This document shows, in pieces, positions 1 through 6,242 of a DNA stretch of 6,919 nt. Each line of letters opens with the position of its first letter. The stretch's first letter is position 1. The notes under the pieces were generated by a model that saw nothing but the letters and a program-made list of their open reading frames with translations, did not search any database and was not told the origin of the DNA. Location of the stretch: NCBI RefSeq assembly GCF_001854865.1, contig NZ_MDDW01000009.1, forward strand, positions 88,470 through 95,388, read 5' to 3'. The translations under genes and the position numbers were made by a program. The stretch comes from Rhizobium sp. LCM 4573 (GTDB lineage Bacteria; Pseudomonadota; Alphaproteobacteria; Rhizobiales; Rhizobiaceae).

Positions 1-67
1 CTGTCAGAAGCGCGATCGTGTCGTCGATACCGGGATCGCAGTCGATGATGATCGGAATTGCAGTCAT
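1..67 (-). CDS. Nucleoside hydrolase, N-terminal fragment (gene runs off the left edge)
   Basis: Only the first 22 codons lie in the window. They read M-T-A-I-P-I-I-I and then DCDPGIDD at residues 9-16. A DxDxGxDD motif close to the N-terminus is the hallmark of the inosine/uridine-preferring nucleoside hydrolases. In that family these aspartates bind Ca2+ and activate the water that splits the N-glycosidic bond of a ribonucleoside into base and ribose. The ATG start is at 65-67; no strong ribosome binding site is visible in front of it, so translation may depend on the upstream gene. The start lies 39 bases after the stop of the DapA-like gene on the same strand, so it is probably the third gene of the operon that begins with the solute-binding protein. 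Substrate preference cannot be judged from this fragment. Confidence 0.8.
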   Translation of the reverse strand, partial: MTAIPIIIDCDPGIDDTIALLT

Positions 68-106
68 TCTATGGTTGCCTGATGTATCGATCGAAAAATT
101 GAAAAT

Positions 107-988
107 TCAAAGTGCGCCGACATCGCGCAGCACGGTGCTGATTTCCACGCGGGCGGCTTCGCCAAGCGGCGACTGCGGCGCGATCGGCGCACCGACCGGA
201 AAGCCTTGCAGTTGAAGCGCGGTCTTGATGCATCCTGCGATCGAATATTTCGCGAAGATTTCGTTGATGCGCCAAAGAGGTCGCTGTAACTCCATGGCCT
301 TAACCCAATCTCCCGCCTTCGCGGCCTCGTAGAGGGCGATGCTCTGGCGCGGCACGATGCAGGCCGGGCCGGCCATCCAGCCGATCCCTCCGATCATCAT
401 CACGCAGGCCGGAATATGAGCGGAGGCGGCAAACACCTCCATCCGACCACGCGTCCGCTCGATGATGGAAAGCAGACGACCGGTATTGGTGGAGGCGTCC
501 TTGATGTAACGGATGTTCTCCACGTGGCTCAGACGTTCGATGATCGGCAATGTCAGGTCCGAACGCTGGAACTGCGGATTGGTGTAGAGAACGACCGGGC
601 GCCCCTTCGCGGCCTTGGCGATCGCGGTGAAATAGCCTTCGACACCCTCATCGCTAATCGGGAAATAGGCCTCAAGGATCGCCAGAATGCCGTCTGCACC
701 TGCCTCGACCATATACTCCGTCTGTGCGACGGCATCGCTCGTCGACGTCGACGCCACGCCGGCGACGACGGGAACCCGGCCACGATTGGCCGAGATCACC
801 GTGTCGACGACATGACGCCGCTGCTCTTGGGAGAGATAGGCAAATTCACCGGTGCTGCCGAGCGGCGCCAGACCATGGACGCCTGTTTGAACGAGGTGAT
901 CCACCAAATCCGTCAGCACGCCTTTCATGACCGCGCCGGACTGATCGATCGGCGAAACGAGGTAGGGAAATACGCCGCTGAAAGACAT
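107..988 (-). CDS. Dihydrodipicolinate synthase family protein (DapA/NanA-like class I aldolase or lyase)
   Basis: The 293-residue length is normal for this TIM-barrel family, whose members form a Schiff base between a lysine and a pyruvate-type carbonyl. Visible landmarks are GSTGE at residues 44-48 (the GTTGE-type phosphate/carboxylate loop), the Tyr of LYTNP at 135 and the Schiff-base lysine in YIKDAS at 163. In E. coli DapA the active-site tyrosine is followed five residues later by Arg138, which binds aspartate semialdehyde; here that position is Phe140. This argues against true lysine biosynthesis and for a catabolic aldolase, lyase or dehydratase acting on another keto acid or sugar acid. 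The ATG at 986-988 has GGAGG at 998-1002, 9 bases upstream. It starts 19 bases after the solute-binding protein gene and is followed by a nucleoside hydrolase, so it probably acts in the cytoplasm on the imported compound or its breakdown product. The exact reaction is unknown. Confidence 0.9.
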   Translation of the reverse strand: MSFSGVFPYLVSPIDQSGAVMKGVLTDLVDHLVQTGVHGLAPLGSTGEFAYLSQEQRRHVVDTVISANRGRVPVVAGVASTSTSDAVAQTEYMVEAGADGILAILEAYFPISDEGVEGYFTAIAKAAKGRPVVLYTNPQFQRSDLTLPIIERLSHVENIRYIKDASTNTGRLLSIIERTRGRMEVFAASAHIPACVMMIGGIGWMAGPACIVPRQSIALYEAAKAGDWVKAMELQRPLWRINEIFAKYSIAGCIKTALQLQGFPVGAPIAPQSPLGEAARVEISTVLRDVGAL

Positions 989-1007
989 GGTGGACGTCCT
1001 CCCGGGA

Positions 1008-2558
1008 TCAGTTCGGCTTCACATAGTAGGGAAGCGTGTAACCGTCCGAACGGCCCTCGTAGGAAAGGCCATTTTTGACTGCCCAGGTATTGGCTAGGTA
1101 GAAGACCGGAATGACGCCGAGATCGGTCATGGCGATTTCGGTCGCCTTCTTCAGCAGCTCCTCGCGCTTGGCATCGTCCAGCGTGCGGCGGGCTTCGCCC
1201 AAGGCCTTGTCGAACTCAGGATTGGAGTAGCGACCGCGATTGCCCTGCCCCGCCTTCTCGCCATAGGTCTCGAGGATCGGGCCAAGCACGCCGGAAGCTT
1301 CGCCGGTTTCGACGGCGGCACCGCCCATAATGAAGCTGAATTCCAGATTGGAAGCGCGGGTGAAATAGACGCTGCCCGGTAGCGTCGCCACCTCCGTCTT
1401 GATGCCGATGCGGCTGAAGAATTGGCCGATCGCCTGCGCCACCTTGGAATCGTTCGGATAGCGATCGTTGGAGGCATGGAAGGTCAGCGAGAAGCCGTCT
1501 GGATAACCCGCATCGGCGAGCAGTTGCTTGGCCTTGTTCGGATCGTAGTGATCGACCTTGATCGCCTGATCGTAGCCGAAATAACCTTCCGGAACGACCT
1601 GGCCGGCCGGTACGCCCTGCCCGTCCATGATACGATCGACAAGCGCCTCGCGGTTGATCGAAAGCGAAAGCGCACGACGGACTTCTGGCTTCAAAAGCGG
1701 ATTTTTGCCGTCCGGCCCCTTGGCGAAAGGCGATTCCTCGCGGTCCTGATCCATGTGCAGATACATGATGCGGTTGCCCGCGACATTGACGACCTTCAGC
1801 TTGTCGGATGCCTGAAGCCTGCGGGTATCGGCGGTCGGAATGCTCTCGATCATATCGACATCGCCGGCGAGCATGGCCGCCACGCGGGCGCTGCTGTTCT
1901 TGAAAACCCGGAAAGTGACCTTGTCCCAAGCGGGCTTCTCGCCCCAATAGCTGTCATTGCGCTCGACGACGACGTTATCGTCCGGCGTCCAGGAGGCGAA
2001 CTTGAACGGGCCAGTGCCGATGACGCCCTTGCCGGAATTCATCTCTTCCGTCGTCGTCTTTTCCATCTCTGCCGGCAGGATGGCGATGCGGCTGAGATTG
2101 TTGAGGAGCAGCGGCGTGGGACCATCGGTCTTGATGCGGACCGTCAGCGGATCCACGGCCGTCACTTCGGTGATCGCCTTCACATAGGCGGCAAACGAAC
2201 TCGGGCTGTTTGTCGATGCCAGCGGGATGCGTTTGATGCTGGCGACGACGTCTTCCGCCGCGAAATCGCTGCCGTCATGGAATTTGACGTTCGGGCGCAG
2301 CTTGAATTCCCAGGTCGTATCGTCGACGGTCTGCCAGGAAACGGCAAGCGCCGGCTGGATCTGCTGCTTGGCATCCTGATTGACGAGGCCGTCGAAGATA
2401 TTGCGCGCCATCGCGCTATTGGGACCCACCACGTAGAATTGCGGGTCCATGGATGTCGTGGACGCGGCAAGACCGACCGTCAGATCATCTGCATGAGTTG
2501 CAAGTGGTGCTGCGAAGACGGACGCGGCCAAAGCGGCGGAAAGGGCAAAGAGTTTCAT
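1008..2558 (-). CDS. ABC transporter substrate-binding protein, family 5 (peptide/opine/nickel type)
   Basis: This periplasmic ligand-binding component of an ABC importer has 516 residues, typical for family 5 (SBP_bac_5). A signal peptide is clear: Lys2, a hydrophobic Leu/Ala stretch, then a probable cut after THA at residue 23, before Asp-Asp. The family signature follows near residues 90-115, with [12 protein letters not shown] and then the FAAEDVVAS block. The start was placed at the ATG at 2556-2558 because it precedes the signal peptide and has GGAGGAG at 2566-2572, 8 bases upstream. The open frame continues to 2705, but that extension would bury the signal sequence. The gene leads an operon with a DapA-like enzyme and a nucleoside hydrolase, and is divergent from a LysR-type regulator. 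No permease or ATPase lies in the window; they may be beyond the left edge. Family 5 proteins bind peptides, but also opine-type compounds such as agrocinopine (AccA), so the ligand should not be assumed to be a peptide. Confidence 0.93.
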   Translation of the reverse strand: MKLFALSAALAASVFAAPLATHADDLTVGLAASTTSMDPQFYVVGPNSAMARNIFDGLVNQDAKQQIQPALAVSWQTVDDTTWEFKLRPNVKFHDGSDFAAEDVVASIKRIPLASTNSPSSFAAYVKAITEVTAVDPLTVRIKTDGPTPLLLNNLSRIAILPAEMEKTTTEEMNSGKGVIGTGPFKFASWTPDDNVVVERNDSYWGEKPAWDKVTFRVFKNSSARVAAMLAGDVDMIESIPTADTRRLQASDKLKVVNVAGNRIMYLHMDQDREESPFAKGPDGKNPLLKPEVRRALSLSINREALVDRIMDGQGVPAGQVVPEGYFGYDQAIKVDHYDPNKAKQLLADAGYPDGFSLTFHASNDRYPNDSKVAQAIGQFFSRIGIKTEVATLPGSVYFTRASNLEFSFIMGGAAVETGEASGVLGPILETYGEKAGQGNRGRYSNPEFDKALGEARRTLDDAKREELLKKATEIAMTDLGVIPVFYLANTWAVKNGLSYEGRSDGYTLPYYVKPN

Positions 2559-2585
2559 AAACAGGGCTCCTCCATGTTTTGAGAT

Positions 2586-2602
2586 CCGCGCTCTCCTCGC
2601 GG
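2586..2602 (-). promoter_or_regulatory. Possible small GC hairpin in the leader of the solute-binding protein gene
   Basis: CCGCG (2586-2590) and CGCGG (2598-2602) are perfect inverted arms with a 7-base loop. The loop reads AGGAGAG on the minus strand, which is purine-rich and resembles a ribosome binding site but has no start codon near it. The structure lies about 28 bases upstream of the ATG at 2558. It may only be a chance GC stem; no function is shown. Confidence 0.2.
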
Positions 2603-2619
2603 TTGATGGTCGAATAACC

Positions 2620-2635
2620 CTTTCGCTCAGGAAAG
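2620..2635. promoter_or_regulatory. Candidate LysR-type operator in the divergent promoter region
   Basis: CTTTC (2620-2624) and GAAAG (2631-2635) form a perfect dyad around GCTCAG, so the core is TTTC-N6-GAAA. It satisfies the T-N11-A rule of LysR-family binding sites (T at 2621, A at 2633). It lies in the 131-base gap between the two divergent starts at 2558 and 2690, where such a regulator usually binds to control both itself and its target operon. A shorter dyad, TCA-N4-TGA, lies at 2659-2668. I could not assign -35/-10 boxes with confidence on either strand. The assignment is inference from position and symmetry. Confidence 0.4.
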
Positions 2636-2689
2636 AAAAATTGCATTTAGTACTCTCCTCATGCCTGAATGTTATGGAGGAAGCTGAAA

Positions 2690-3577
2690 GTGCGCTTGAA
2701 ACCACGCCAGGTGGAGGCGTTTCGAAGCGTGATGGTGACGGGCGGGATTACCGCGGCAGCCGACGCCATGAACGTCACGCAGCCTGCGGTCAGCCGGCTG
2801 ATCCGCGATCTCGAGGATGCCGTTCAGATCATCCTCTTCGAAAGGCAGGGCACGCGGCTCGTGCCCACAGCGGAAGCAGTCCAGCTTTTTCGCGAGGTCG
2901 AGCGCCTCTATCTCGGTCTCGATCAAATAGCCCAGGCGGCCGACGACATCCGAAAGCACAAGAATATCGTTCTGCGCATTGCGAGCGTGACGTCGCTCGT
3001 GAGGCCCTATCTTCATCAGGCCATCATCGACGTCGTCGGAGGCCGGCTGGACCTGCCGCTGGTCATCGATGTCGAAAACAGCCGCTATATCTGGGACATG
3101 GTCGAGAAGAACCGCTACGACCTCGGCTTCGTGTTCAGTTCGCCGCGAATGGCCGACAAGAATGCGGTACTGCTGCACAGTTCCCACGCGGTGGCGGCCA
3201 TGGCCCCCGGCCATCGCTTGGCGTCGCGAAGTGTCATCTCGCCCGCCGACCTGCAGGATGAACGCGTCCTCATCCCCGGCCGCAATTCACCACTGAGGCT
3301 GACGCTCGACCGCGCCTTTTCCCACGAAGACCACCCGCCGGCCTCTACGATGGAAACCTCGATGCTGAATTGCTGCTACTTCGCCGCTTCCGGAATGGGA
3401 GTGGGGATCGTCGACCAGACGAGCATTCGGGCCGCGGGAGCAGAGGTCGTGACAATCCCCTTTCAGCCACGCATCGAGGTATCTTACTTCGCCATTCGCC
3501 CGTCCGGGGGTCAGCGCATCTCCGTCCTGGACGACATCGTCAGCCGGATGGCCGAACTGATGAGGCAGCTCAATTGA
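2690..3577 (+). CDS. LysR-family transcriptional regulator, OccR/NocR-like
   Basis: The N-terminal winged helix-turn-helix is clear: LKPRQVEAF at residues 3-11, then the helix-turn-helix at about 18-41, with AAADAMNVTQPAVSRLI as the recognition part. The effector-binding domain (about 95-295) contains the usual YDLGFVF and GMGVGIVD segments. The N-terminal wording resembles the opine regulators OccR and NocR of Agrobacterium, which activate uptake and catabolic operons in response to an imported compound. The chosen start is GTG at 2690, with GGAGGAA at 2676-2682 ideally spaced 7 bases before it, giving 295 residues. An ATG at 2669 is in frame, but using it would place the ribosome binding site inside the gene. 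The gene is divergent from the solute-binding protein operon, its likely target. The protein looks intact. A degraded relative of its 3' end lies at 6643-6865. Confidence 0.93.
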   Translation: MRLKPRQVEAFRSVMVTGGITAAADAMNVTQPAVSRLIRDLEDAVQIILFERQGTRLVPTAEAVQLFREVERLYLGLDQIAQAADDIRKHKNIVLRIASVTSLVRPYLHQAIIDVVGGRLDLPLVIDVENSRYIWDMVEKNRYDLGFVFSSPRMADKNAVLLHSSHAVAAMAPGHRLASRSVISPADLQDERVLIPGRNSPLRLTLDRAFSHEDHPPASTMETSMLNCCYFAASGMGVGIVDQTSIRAAGAEVVTIPFQPRIEVSYFAIRPSGGQRISVLDDIVSRMAELMRQLN

Positions 3578-3970
3578 GCCCGTGCCCTCCATGTATCAGT
3601 TTGCAACTGTCACAATGGGCAGCGTTGCAAGGTGCTTGTCGATGGCTTCCGTCACCGTTCTATTCATCGGTAAGTGGCCTTTTTCCTTGCTCCATCGCTC
3701 CATGAACAAGGCCACTGTTTCCTCTGCTGTGCCTATGACGAGCTTGCGCGGCAACGCCGCCTTCGCCGCCTGCAAGAAACCGCCGCCGCAATCTGTGCTG
3801 CACACCTCAATGGTTTCGACTGTACAGGACTAAAAGCTGAGCCGCCCCATGATCATCAGGATAGCCCAGCGTCGATCGCCTTTATGAATCAAAGTCCGAG
3901 CCCCTTCCCCTCATGGGGATCATTCAGATACTCAATGGGTGCGCAACGCCCGGCGATTAACGACAGTGAG
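3578..3970. other. Gap between the LysR gene and the nuclease gene, without a convincing gene
   Basis: This 393-base stretch holds only a weak minus-strand open frame at 3596-3805 (listed separately). The nuclease reading frame is also open upstream to 3674, with possible starts at 3884 and 3935. That upstream peptide has no ribosome binding site and no recognisable domain, so I treat it as non-coding. The promoter of the nuclease gene should lie here, but I see no clear -35/-10 pair. No terminator with a T-run was found after the LysR stop. Confidence 0.5.
3596..3805 (-). CDS. Doubtful small hypothetical protein (69 residues)
   Basis: This is an open frame with a GTG start at 3803-3805. A stop codon lies just two codons upstream and GAGG sits almost on the start codon, too close to be a normal ribosome binding site. 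An internal ATG would give MERWSKEKGHLP and a C-terminal half of about 35 residues. The composition is plausible for a small soluble protein (a mixed charged helix such as TVTEAIDKHLATL), but I recognise no family. It converges with the LysR gene, 18 bases beyond its stop. It may be a real small gene, a remnant or chance; I lean towards chance or a remnant. Confidence 0.25.
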   Translation of the reverse strand: MCSTDCGGGFLQAAKAALPRKLVIGTAEETVALFMERWSKEKGHLPMNRTVTEAIDKHLATLPIVTVAN

Positions 3971-4480
3971 ATGCAAGTAGTGAGCGACAACATCATTAAG
4001 TTCCAAAAACCCAAACCACCGGAGCAATCGAGGCAAGTGCCATCGTGGCTCAAGCGCTTGCTCGTTGTTCTTGCAATCATGGCAGCCTTTGCAGCGGCCT
4101 ATATTTACTTCGCTCTCACCGGCACTCCAGCGCAGGCAGCGGGTTTCCAAAGGTGTGGCGCGGTCAAGCGGGACTGCGTCGTTGATGGGGACACCCTCTA
4201 CGTCGGAGCAGACAAGGTCCGGGTCGCTGACATCGACACTCCAGAGGTGTCGCAACCACAGTGCGCCGAAGAGAAGGCATTAGGTGACAGGGCTACCGCC
4301 CGCTTCGTAGAACTGGTGAATGGTGGACCTTTCGAGATGCAAACCTGGGAAGGGCGCGACGAGGATCAGTACGGCCGTAAGCTGCGCGTTCTCATACGTG
4401 ATGGAAGAAGCTTAGGTGATGTCCTGGTCGAGGAAGGTCTGGCTCGCACCTGGTCGGGCCGCCGCGAGCCTTGGTGTTAA
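3971..4480 (+). CDS. Membrane-anchored thermonuclease family protein (staphylococcal nuclease fold)
   Basis: A 169-residue protein with a short cytoplasmic head (NIIKFQKPKPP), one membrane segment at about 30-51 and an SNase domain from about residue 59 to the end. Every key residue of staphylococcal nuclease has a counterpart. D21 matches D74 in VDGDT, R35 matches R84, D40/T41/E43 match D89/T90/E92 in DIDTPE, and R87 matches R136 in DQYGR. It should therefore be a Ca2+-dependent nuclease cutting DNA or RNA. The lysine/arginine residues before the membrane segment suggest the domain faces the periplasm, anchored or released there. The Trp-Cys end is, as I recall, common in rhizobial relatives. 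The start is uncertain: the ATG at 3971 has no clear ribosome binding site, while the GTG at 3980 has a weak GTGAG 9 bases upstream and would give an S-D-N-I-I start. It stands alone on its strand with no partner gene. Confidence 0.88.
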   Translation: MQVVSDNIIKFQKPKPPEQSRQVPSWLKRLLVVLAIMAAFAAAYIYFALTGTPAQAAGFQRCGAVKRDCVVDGDTLYVGADKVRVADIDTPEVSQPQCAEEKALGDRATARFVELVNGGPFEMQTWEGRDEDQYGRKLRVLIRDGRSLGDVLVEEGLARTWSGRREPWC

Positions 4481-4495
4481 CCAAAAATCGCCAGC

Positions 4496-4663
4496 GTGAA
4501 GTGGTGCCCGCTCCGCGCCAACGCTTCCGGGTTATTCACACCGAAGCACAAGCAGTTCCTTTCAGCCCTCCCCGTCGACTTCGAAGAAGGCGCTAAAATT
4601 ACGCTGACGCTTGGCGGGTCGGTATGGCTGGTGTGGGATAAAAACTCATTGCTCCGGTCATAA
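4496..4663 (+). CDS. Doubtful 55-residue open frame in phase after the nuclease stop
   Basis: After the nuclease stop (4478-4480) the same frame stays open for 60 codons, to the TAA at 4661-4663. The first possible start is GTG at 4496. The peptide reads like ordinary protein, for example PKHKQFLSALPVDFEEGAKI, and not like random translation. I recognise no family, there is no good ribosome binding site, and the end overlaps the convergent DUF982 gene by 65 bases. It may be a remnant of an older gene. It is unlikely to be a lost end of the nuclease, because that protein already ends normally at Trp-Cys. Confidence 0.2.
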   Translation: MKWCPLRANASGLFTPKHKQFLSALPVDFEEGAKITLTLGGSVWLVWDKNSLLRS

Positions 4664-4907
4664 TCATCGGCATGCCGGCTTCCAAGCACGCCGCGATGAA
4701 GGCTTCTCGCGCCATTTCGGCGGGAACCTTCCGATGCAATGCGGCACCACATCTTCTGACGGCGCGGTTATAGCGTTCGCCGCGACGGAGTGGCCATTCA
4801 TTTTCAAGGAAATCGAGGGCATCGTGAACGCCGAGAAAAGTGCGTTCTATGCCGCACTGCAGGCGAATTTTGACGGGAATTCTCCAAGGAATATCCGGAG
4901 TGTTCAT
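4599..4907 (-). CDS. DUF982 domain-containing protein
   Basis: A 102-residue protein of the DUF982 family: small proteins, often in several copies, largely confined to Rhizobiales and without a known function. The recognisable core has a short N-terminal strand pair (PVKIRLQCG near 9-17), then a helix ending in ENEWPLRRGERY (near 36-47). A second helix follows, with RRCGAALHRKVPAEMAREAF and CLEAGM at about 51-80. The tail after residue 80 is unconserved. The ATG at 4905-4907 was chosen because GGAGGAAG lies immediately upstream (about 4910-4918). An upstream GTG/ATG choice reaching 4943 would bypass that site. It is transcribed alone, convergent with the nuclease gene. No membrane segment or signal peptide is visible, so it is probably cytoplasmic. 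Confidence 0.85.
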   Translation of the reverse strand: MNTPDIPWRIPVKIRLQCGIERTFLGVHDALDFLENEWPLRRGERYNRAVRRCGAALHRKVPAEMAREAFIAACLEAGMPMIMTGAMSFYPTPAIPTRQASA

Positions 4908-5418
4908 GTCTTCCTCCTTTATCGGACAACCGGATGAAACCAAGCGTTAACGGATATCGGAATCGCTCCACGGACATTCAAGATGTCGCGATGAAGACGC
5001 CAATCCAAATAGAAGCTTTGAGCGTGATGAACTTTCCGTTCGGCTTTCCACTAGCGCCGTGACATCCGAGTCTGCACTCTCGGGATCATGATCTTCCAAC
5101 AATTCGTCCCGACGGGCCGACCATGTAAAGCTGGTGGCTGTCGTCCGGCTAATTGGGCTTCCTTTTTAGTCTCACCCAAGCGAACGAAAACACATGCTGC
5201 CACCGTCTTTTCTCCAGCCGCATAGCGTGAACTCCAAGAAGGAGCTCGTTACTCGCCTGCTCCGGGTTTCATCTTGTGATGCTTTGAGACCGTACCGATA
5301 GTAGTCGACGGGGACTGCGCGATGACGCTTAATCATAAATATCAGCCTTTTGGCCGTATTAACGGCGCAGCTTAGTCGTGGCAAATTCCTTCGTCTCATA
5401 GGCTCAGGAGGTCATGGA
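4908..5418. other. 511-base intergenic stretch between divergent small genes
   Basis: No convincing gene is present. It must contain the promoters of the DUF982 gene (leftward) and of the 79-residue protein (rightward), but I see no clear consensus boxes. By eye it is more AT-rich than the left operon. Two minus-strand open frames were considered. One spans 4947-5165 (72 codons, no usable start, with an acidic stretch DELLEDHDPESADSD) and could be a gene remnant. The other spans 5172-5399, with an internal ATG at 5336 but no good ribosome binding site. A small dyad, GCCGT-ATTA-ACGGC, lies at 5353-5366. A small RNA cannot be excluded. Confidence 0.5.
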
Positions 5419-5658
5419 ATGAAAACTGGACGCGATGAGCAGTTGATGGGAGCAATCAACGCAGAAGCTGATCGTTGTTTACCGGACGGCGTCGGCGAGA
5501 TGGACATCCGCAGGATCGCCATGTGCCTGCACGAGCGCTATCCTCACAGAATGGCGCAAGAAATTGAGAGCCGATTGCGACTCGTGATGTGGTCGCGCGG
5601 TCTATTCTCAACATTGCAGCCAGACCGCCACAATCTCGTCACCGCCGCCAAGGGATGA
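5419..5658 (+). CDS. Hypothetical small soluble protein (79 residues)
   Basis: I do not recognise a named family. The start is well supported: ATG at 5419 with a perfect AGGAGG at 5406-5411, 7 bases upstream. The open frame reaches back to 5350, but that extension would bypass the site. The protein is probably helical and cytoplasmic, with no signal peptide or membrane segment. Its core is RCLPDGVGEMDIRRIAMCLH (about 22-41), followed by ERYPHRMAQEIESRLRLVM. The pattern of a first helix, a Gly/Asp turn and a second helix could be a small helical adaptor or DNA-contacting fold, but nothing proves that. It lies upstream of two exported-protein genes on the same strand, with a 105-base gap that contains an inverted repeat. 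Confidence 0.72.
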   Translation: MKTGRDEQLMGAINAEADRCLPDGVGEMDIRRIAMCLHERYPHRMAQEIESRLRLVMWSRGLFSTLQPDRHNLVTAAKG

Positions 5659-5710
5659 ACCGAAAGCGGCCGTGGCGTCGGCGGAATTGGCGCTAGACAG
5701 GCAACCGAGG

Positions 5711-5737
5711 AACAAACCCACGCTATCGAGGTTTGTT
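5711..5737. repeat. Inverted repeat (8-base arms, 11-base loop) upstream of an exported-protein gene
   Basis: AACAAACC (5711-5718) and GGTTTGTT (5730-5737) are perfect inverted arms around CACGCTATCGA. No T-run follows, so a classical rho-independent terminator for the preceding gene is unlikely. The right arm lies 14 bases before the GGAGG at 5752-5756, so it could be an operator or a stem in the leader of the gene at 5764. Its function is unknown. Confidence 0.4.
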
Positions 5738-5763
5738 GGTCATCCGCAACCGGAGGCCATCCC

Positions 5764-6135
5764 ATGCGATTTCCGCTCATTGCGACAGCCGCCGCAGTAG
5801 CTCTATCCGCTGGCGTATCTCTTGCTCAAACTCCCAATGCCCCGCCGGGCCCCGCGCCGCAAACAGAGGACGACCGCCCCCCGCCTGCTCCATCACCACC
5901 AGATGCTCCCGAGATGACTGGGAGCGACTGGCGAATGCACCCACCGCGACGAGAACGGGGAGCGCGCTTTCGGATCGAGAATGGCCGCACCTCGATCGAT
6001 CTGCGTTGCGCCGAAGGCGAGACGACGAAAGAATGCGCAGACTCGCTTCTGCAAGTACTCGACAGACTGCAAGGCTCTCCGTCGGACGATAGGAACCGGC
6101 GAGATGACGACAGAGAGCGTCCACGCGATTGGTGA
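5764..6135 (+). CDS. Exported proline-rich hypothetical protein with a two-cysteine core
   Basis: A 123-residue protein. A signal peptide is clear: Arg2, a hydrophobic alanine-rich stretch, and a probable cut after SLA at residue 21. A disordered Pro/Asp-rich segment (about 24-60) follows. Next comes a compact core, ARFRIENGRTSIDLRCAEGE and then CADSLLQVLDRLQ, with Cys82 and Cys91 likely to form a disulfide in the periplasm. The tail (105-123) is Arg/Asp-rich and ends in Arg-Asp-Trp. Small rhizobial exported proteins with a similar FRIENG...IDLRCA...C core are familiar to me, but I know of no assigned function. The ATG at 5764 is set by GGAGG at 5752-5756, 7 bases upstream. The next gene starts 108 bases downstream on the same strand and also encodes a small exported protein, so the two may be co-expressed. 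Confidence 0.78.
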   Translation: MRFPLIATAAAVALSAGVSLAQTPNAPPGPAPQTEDDRPPPAPSPPDAPEMTGSDWRMHPPRRERGARFRIENGRTSIDLRCAEGETTKECADSLLQVLDRLQGSPSDDRNRRDDDRERPRDW

Positions 6136-6242
6136 GCGGGCCCTGCGGCTTCCGATTGAAATCTTTCACAAAGCTGAACGAGGACTTCAGCCGCCATTCA
6201 GCGACACGGGCGCCAAATGTCTTCATTAGAGGAGGCATTGAC

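Noticed and set aside
416..1078. 220-codon plus-strand open frame
   Set aside because: It is antisense to the DapA-like gene, has no recognisable domain and crosses the operon junction.
1422..2582. 386-codon plus-strand open frame
   Set aside because: It lies antisense to the solute-binding protein gene, which has a signal peptide, a family signature and a ribosome binding site. The antisense peptide shows no domain and comes from GC-rich codon structure.
2669..2689. ATG at 2669 as the LysR start
   Set aside because: The GGAGGAA at 2676-2682 is ideally spaced for the GTG at 2690, which also gives the usual N-terminus of this regulator group.
2559..2705. Upstream extension of the solute-binding protein start to 2705
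   Set aside because: It would bury the signal peptide, ignore the GGAGGAG at 2566-2572 and overlap the start of the divergent LysR gene.
5172..5399. 75-codon minus-strand open frame, possibly starting at 5336
   Set aside because: No good ribosome binding site and no recognisable domain. It may be a remnant at best and is only mentioned in the intergenic entry.
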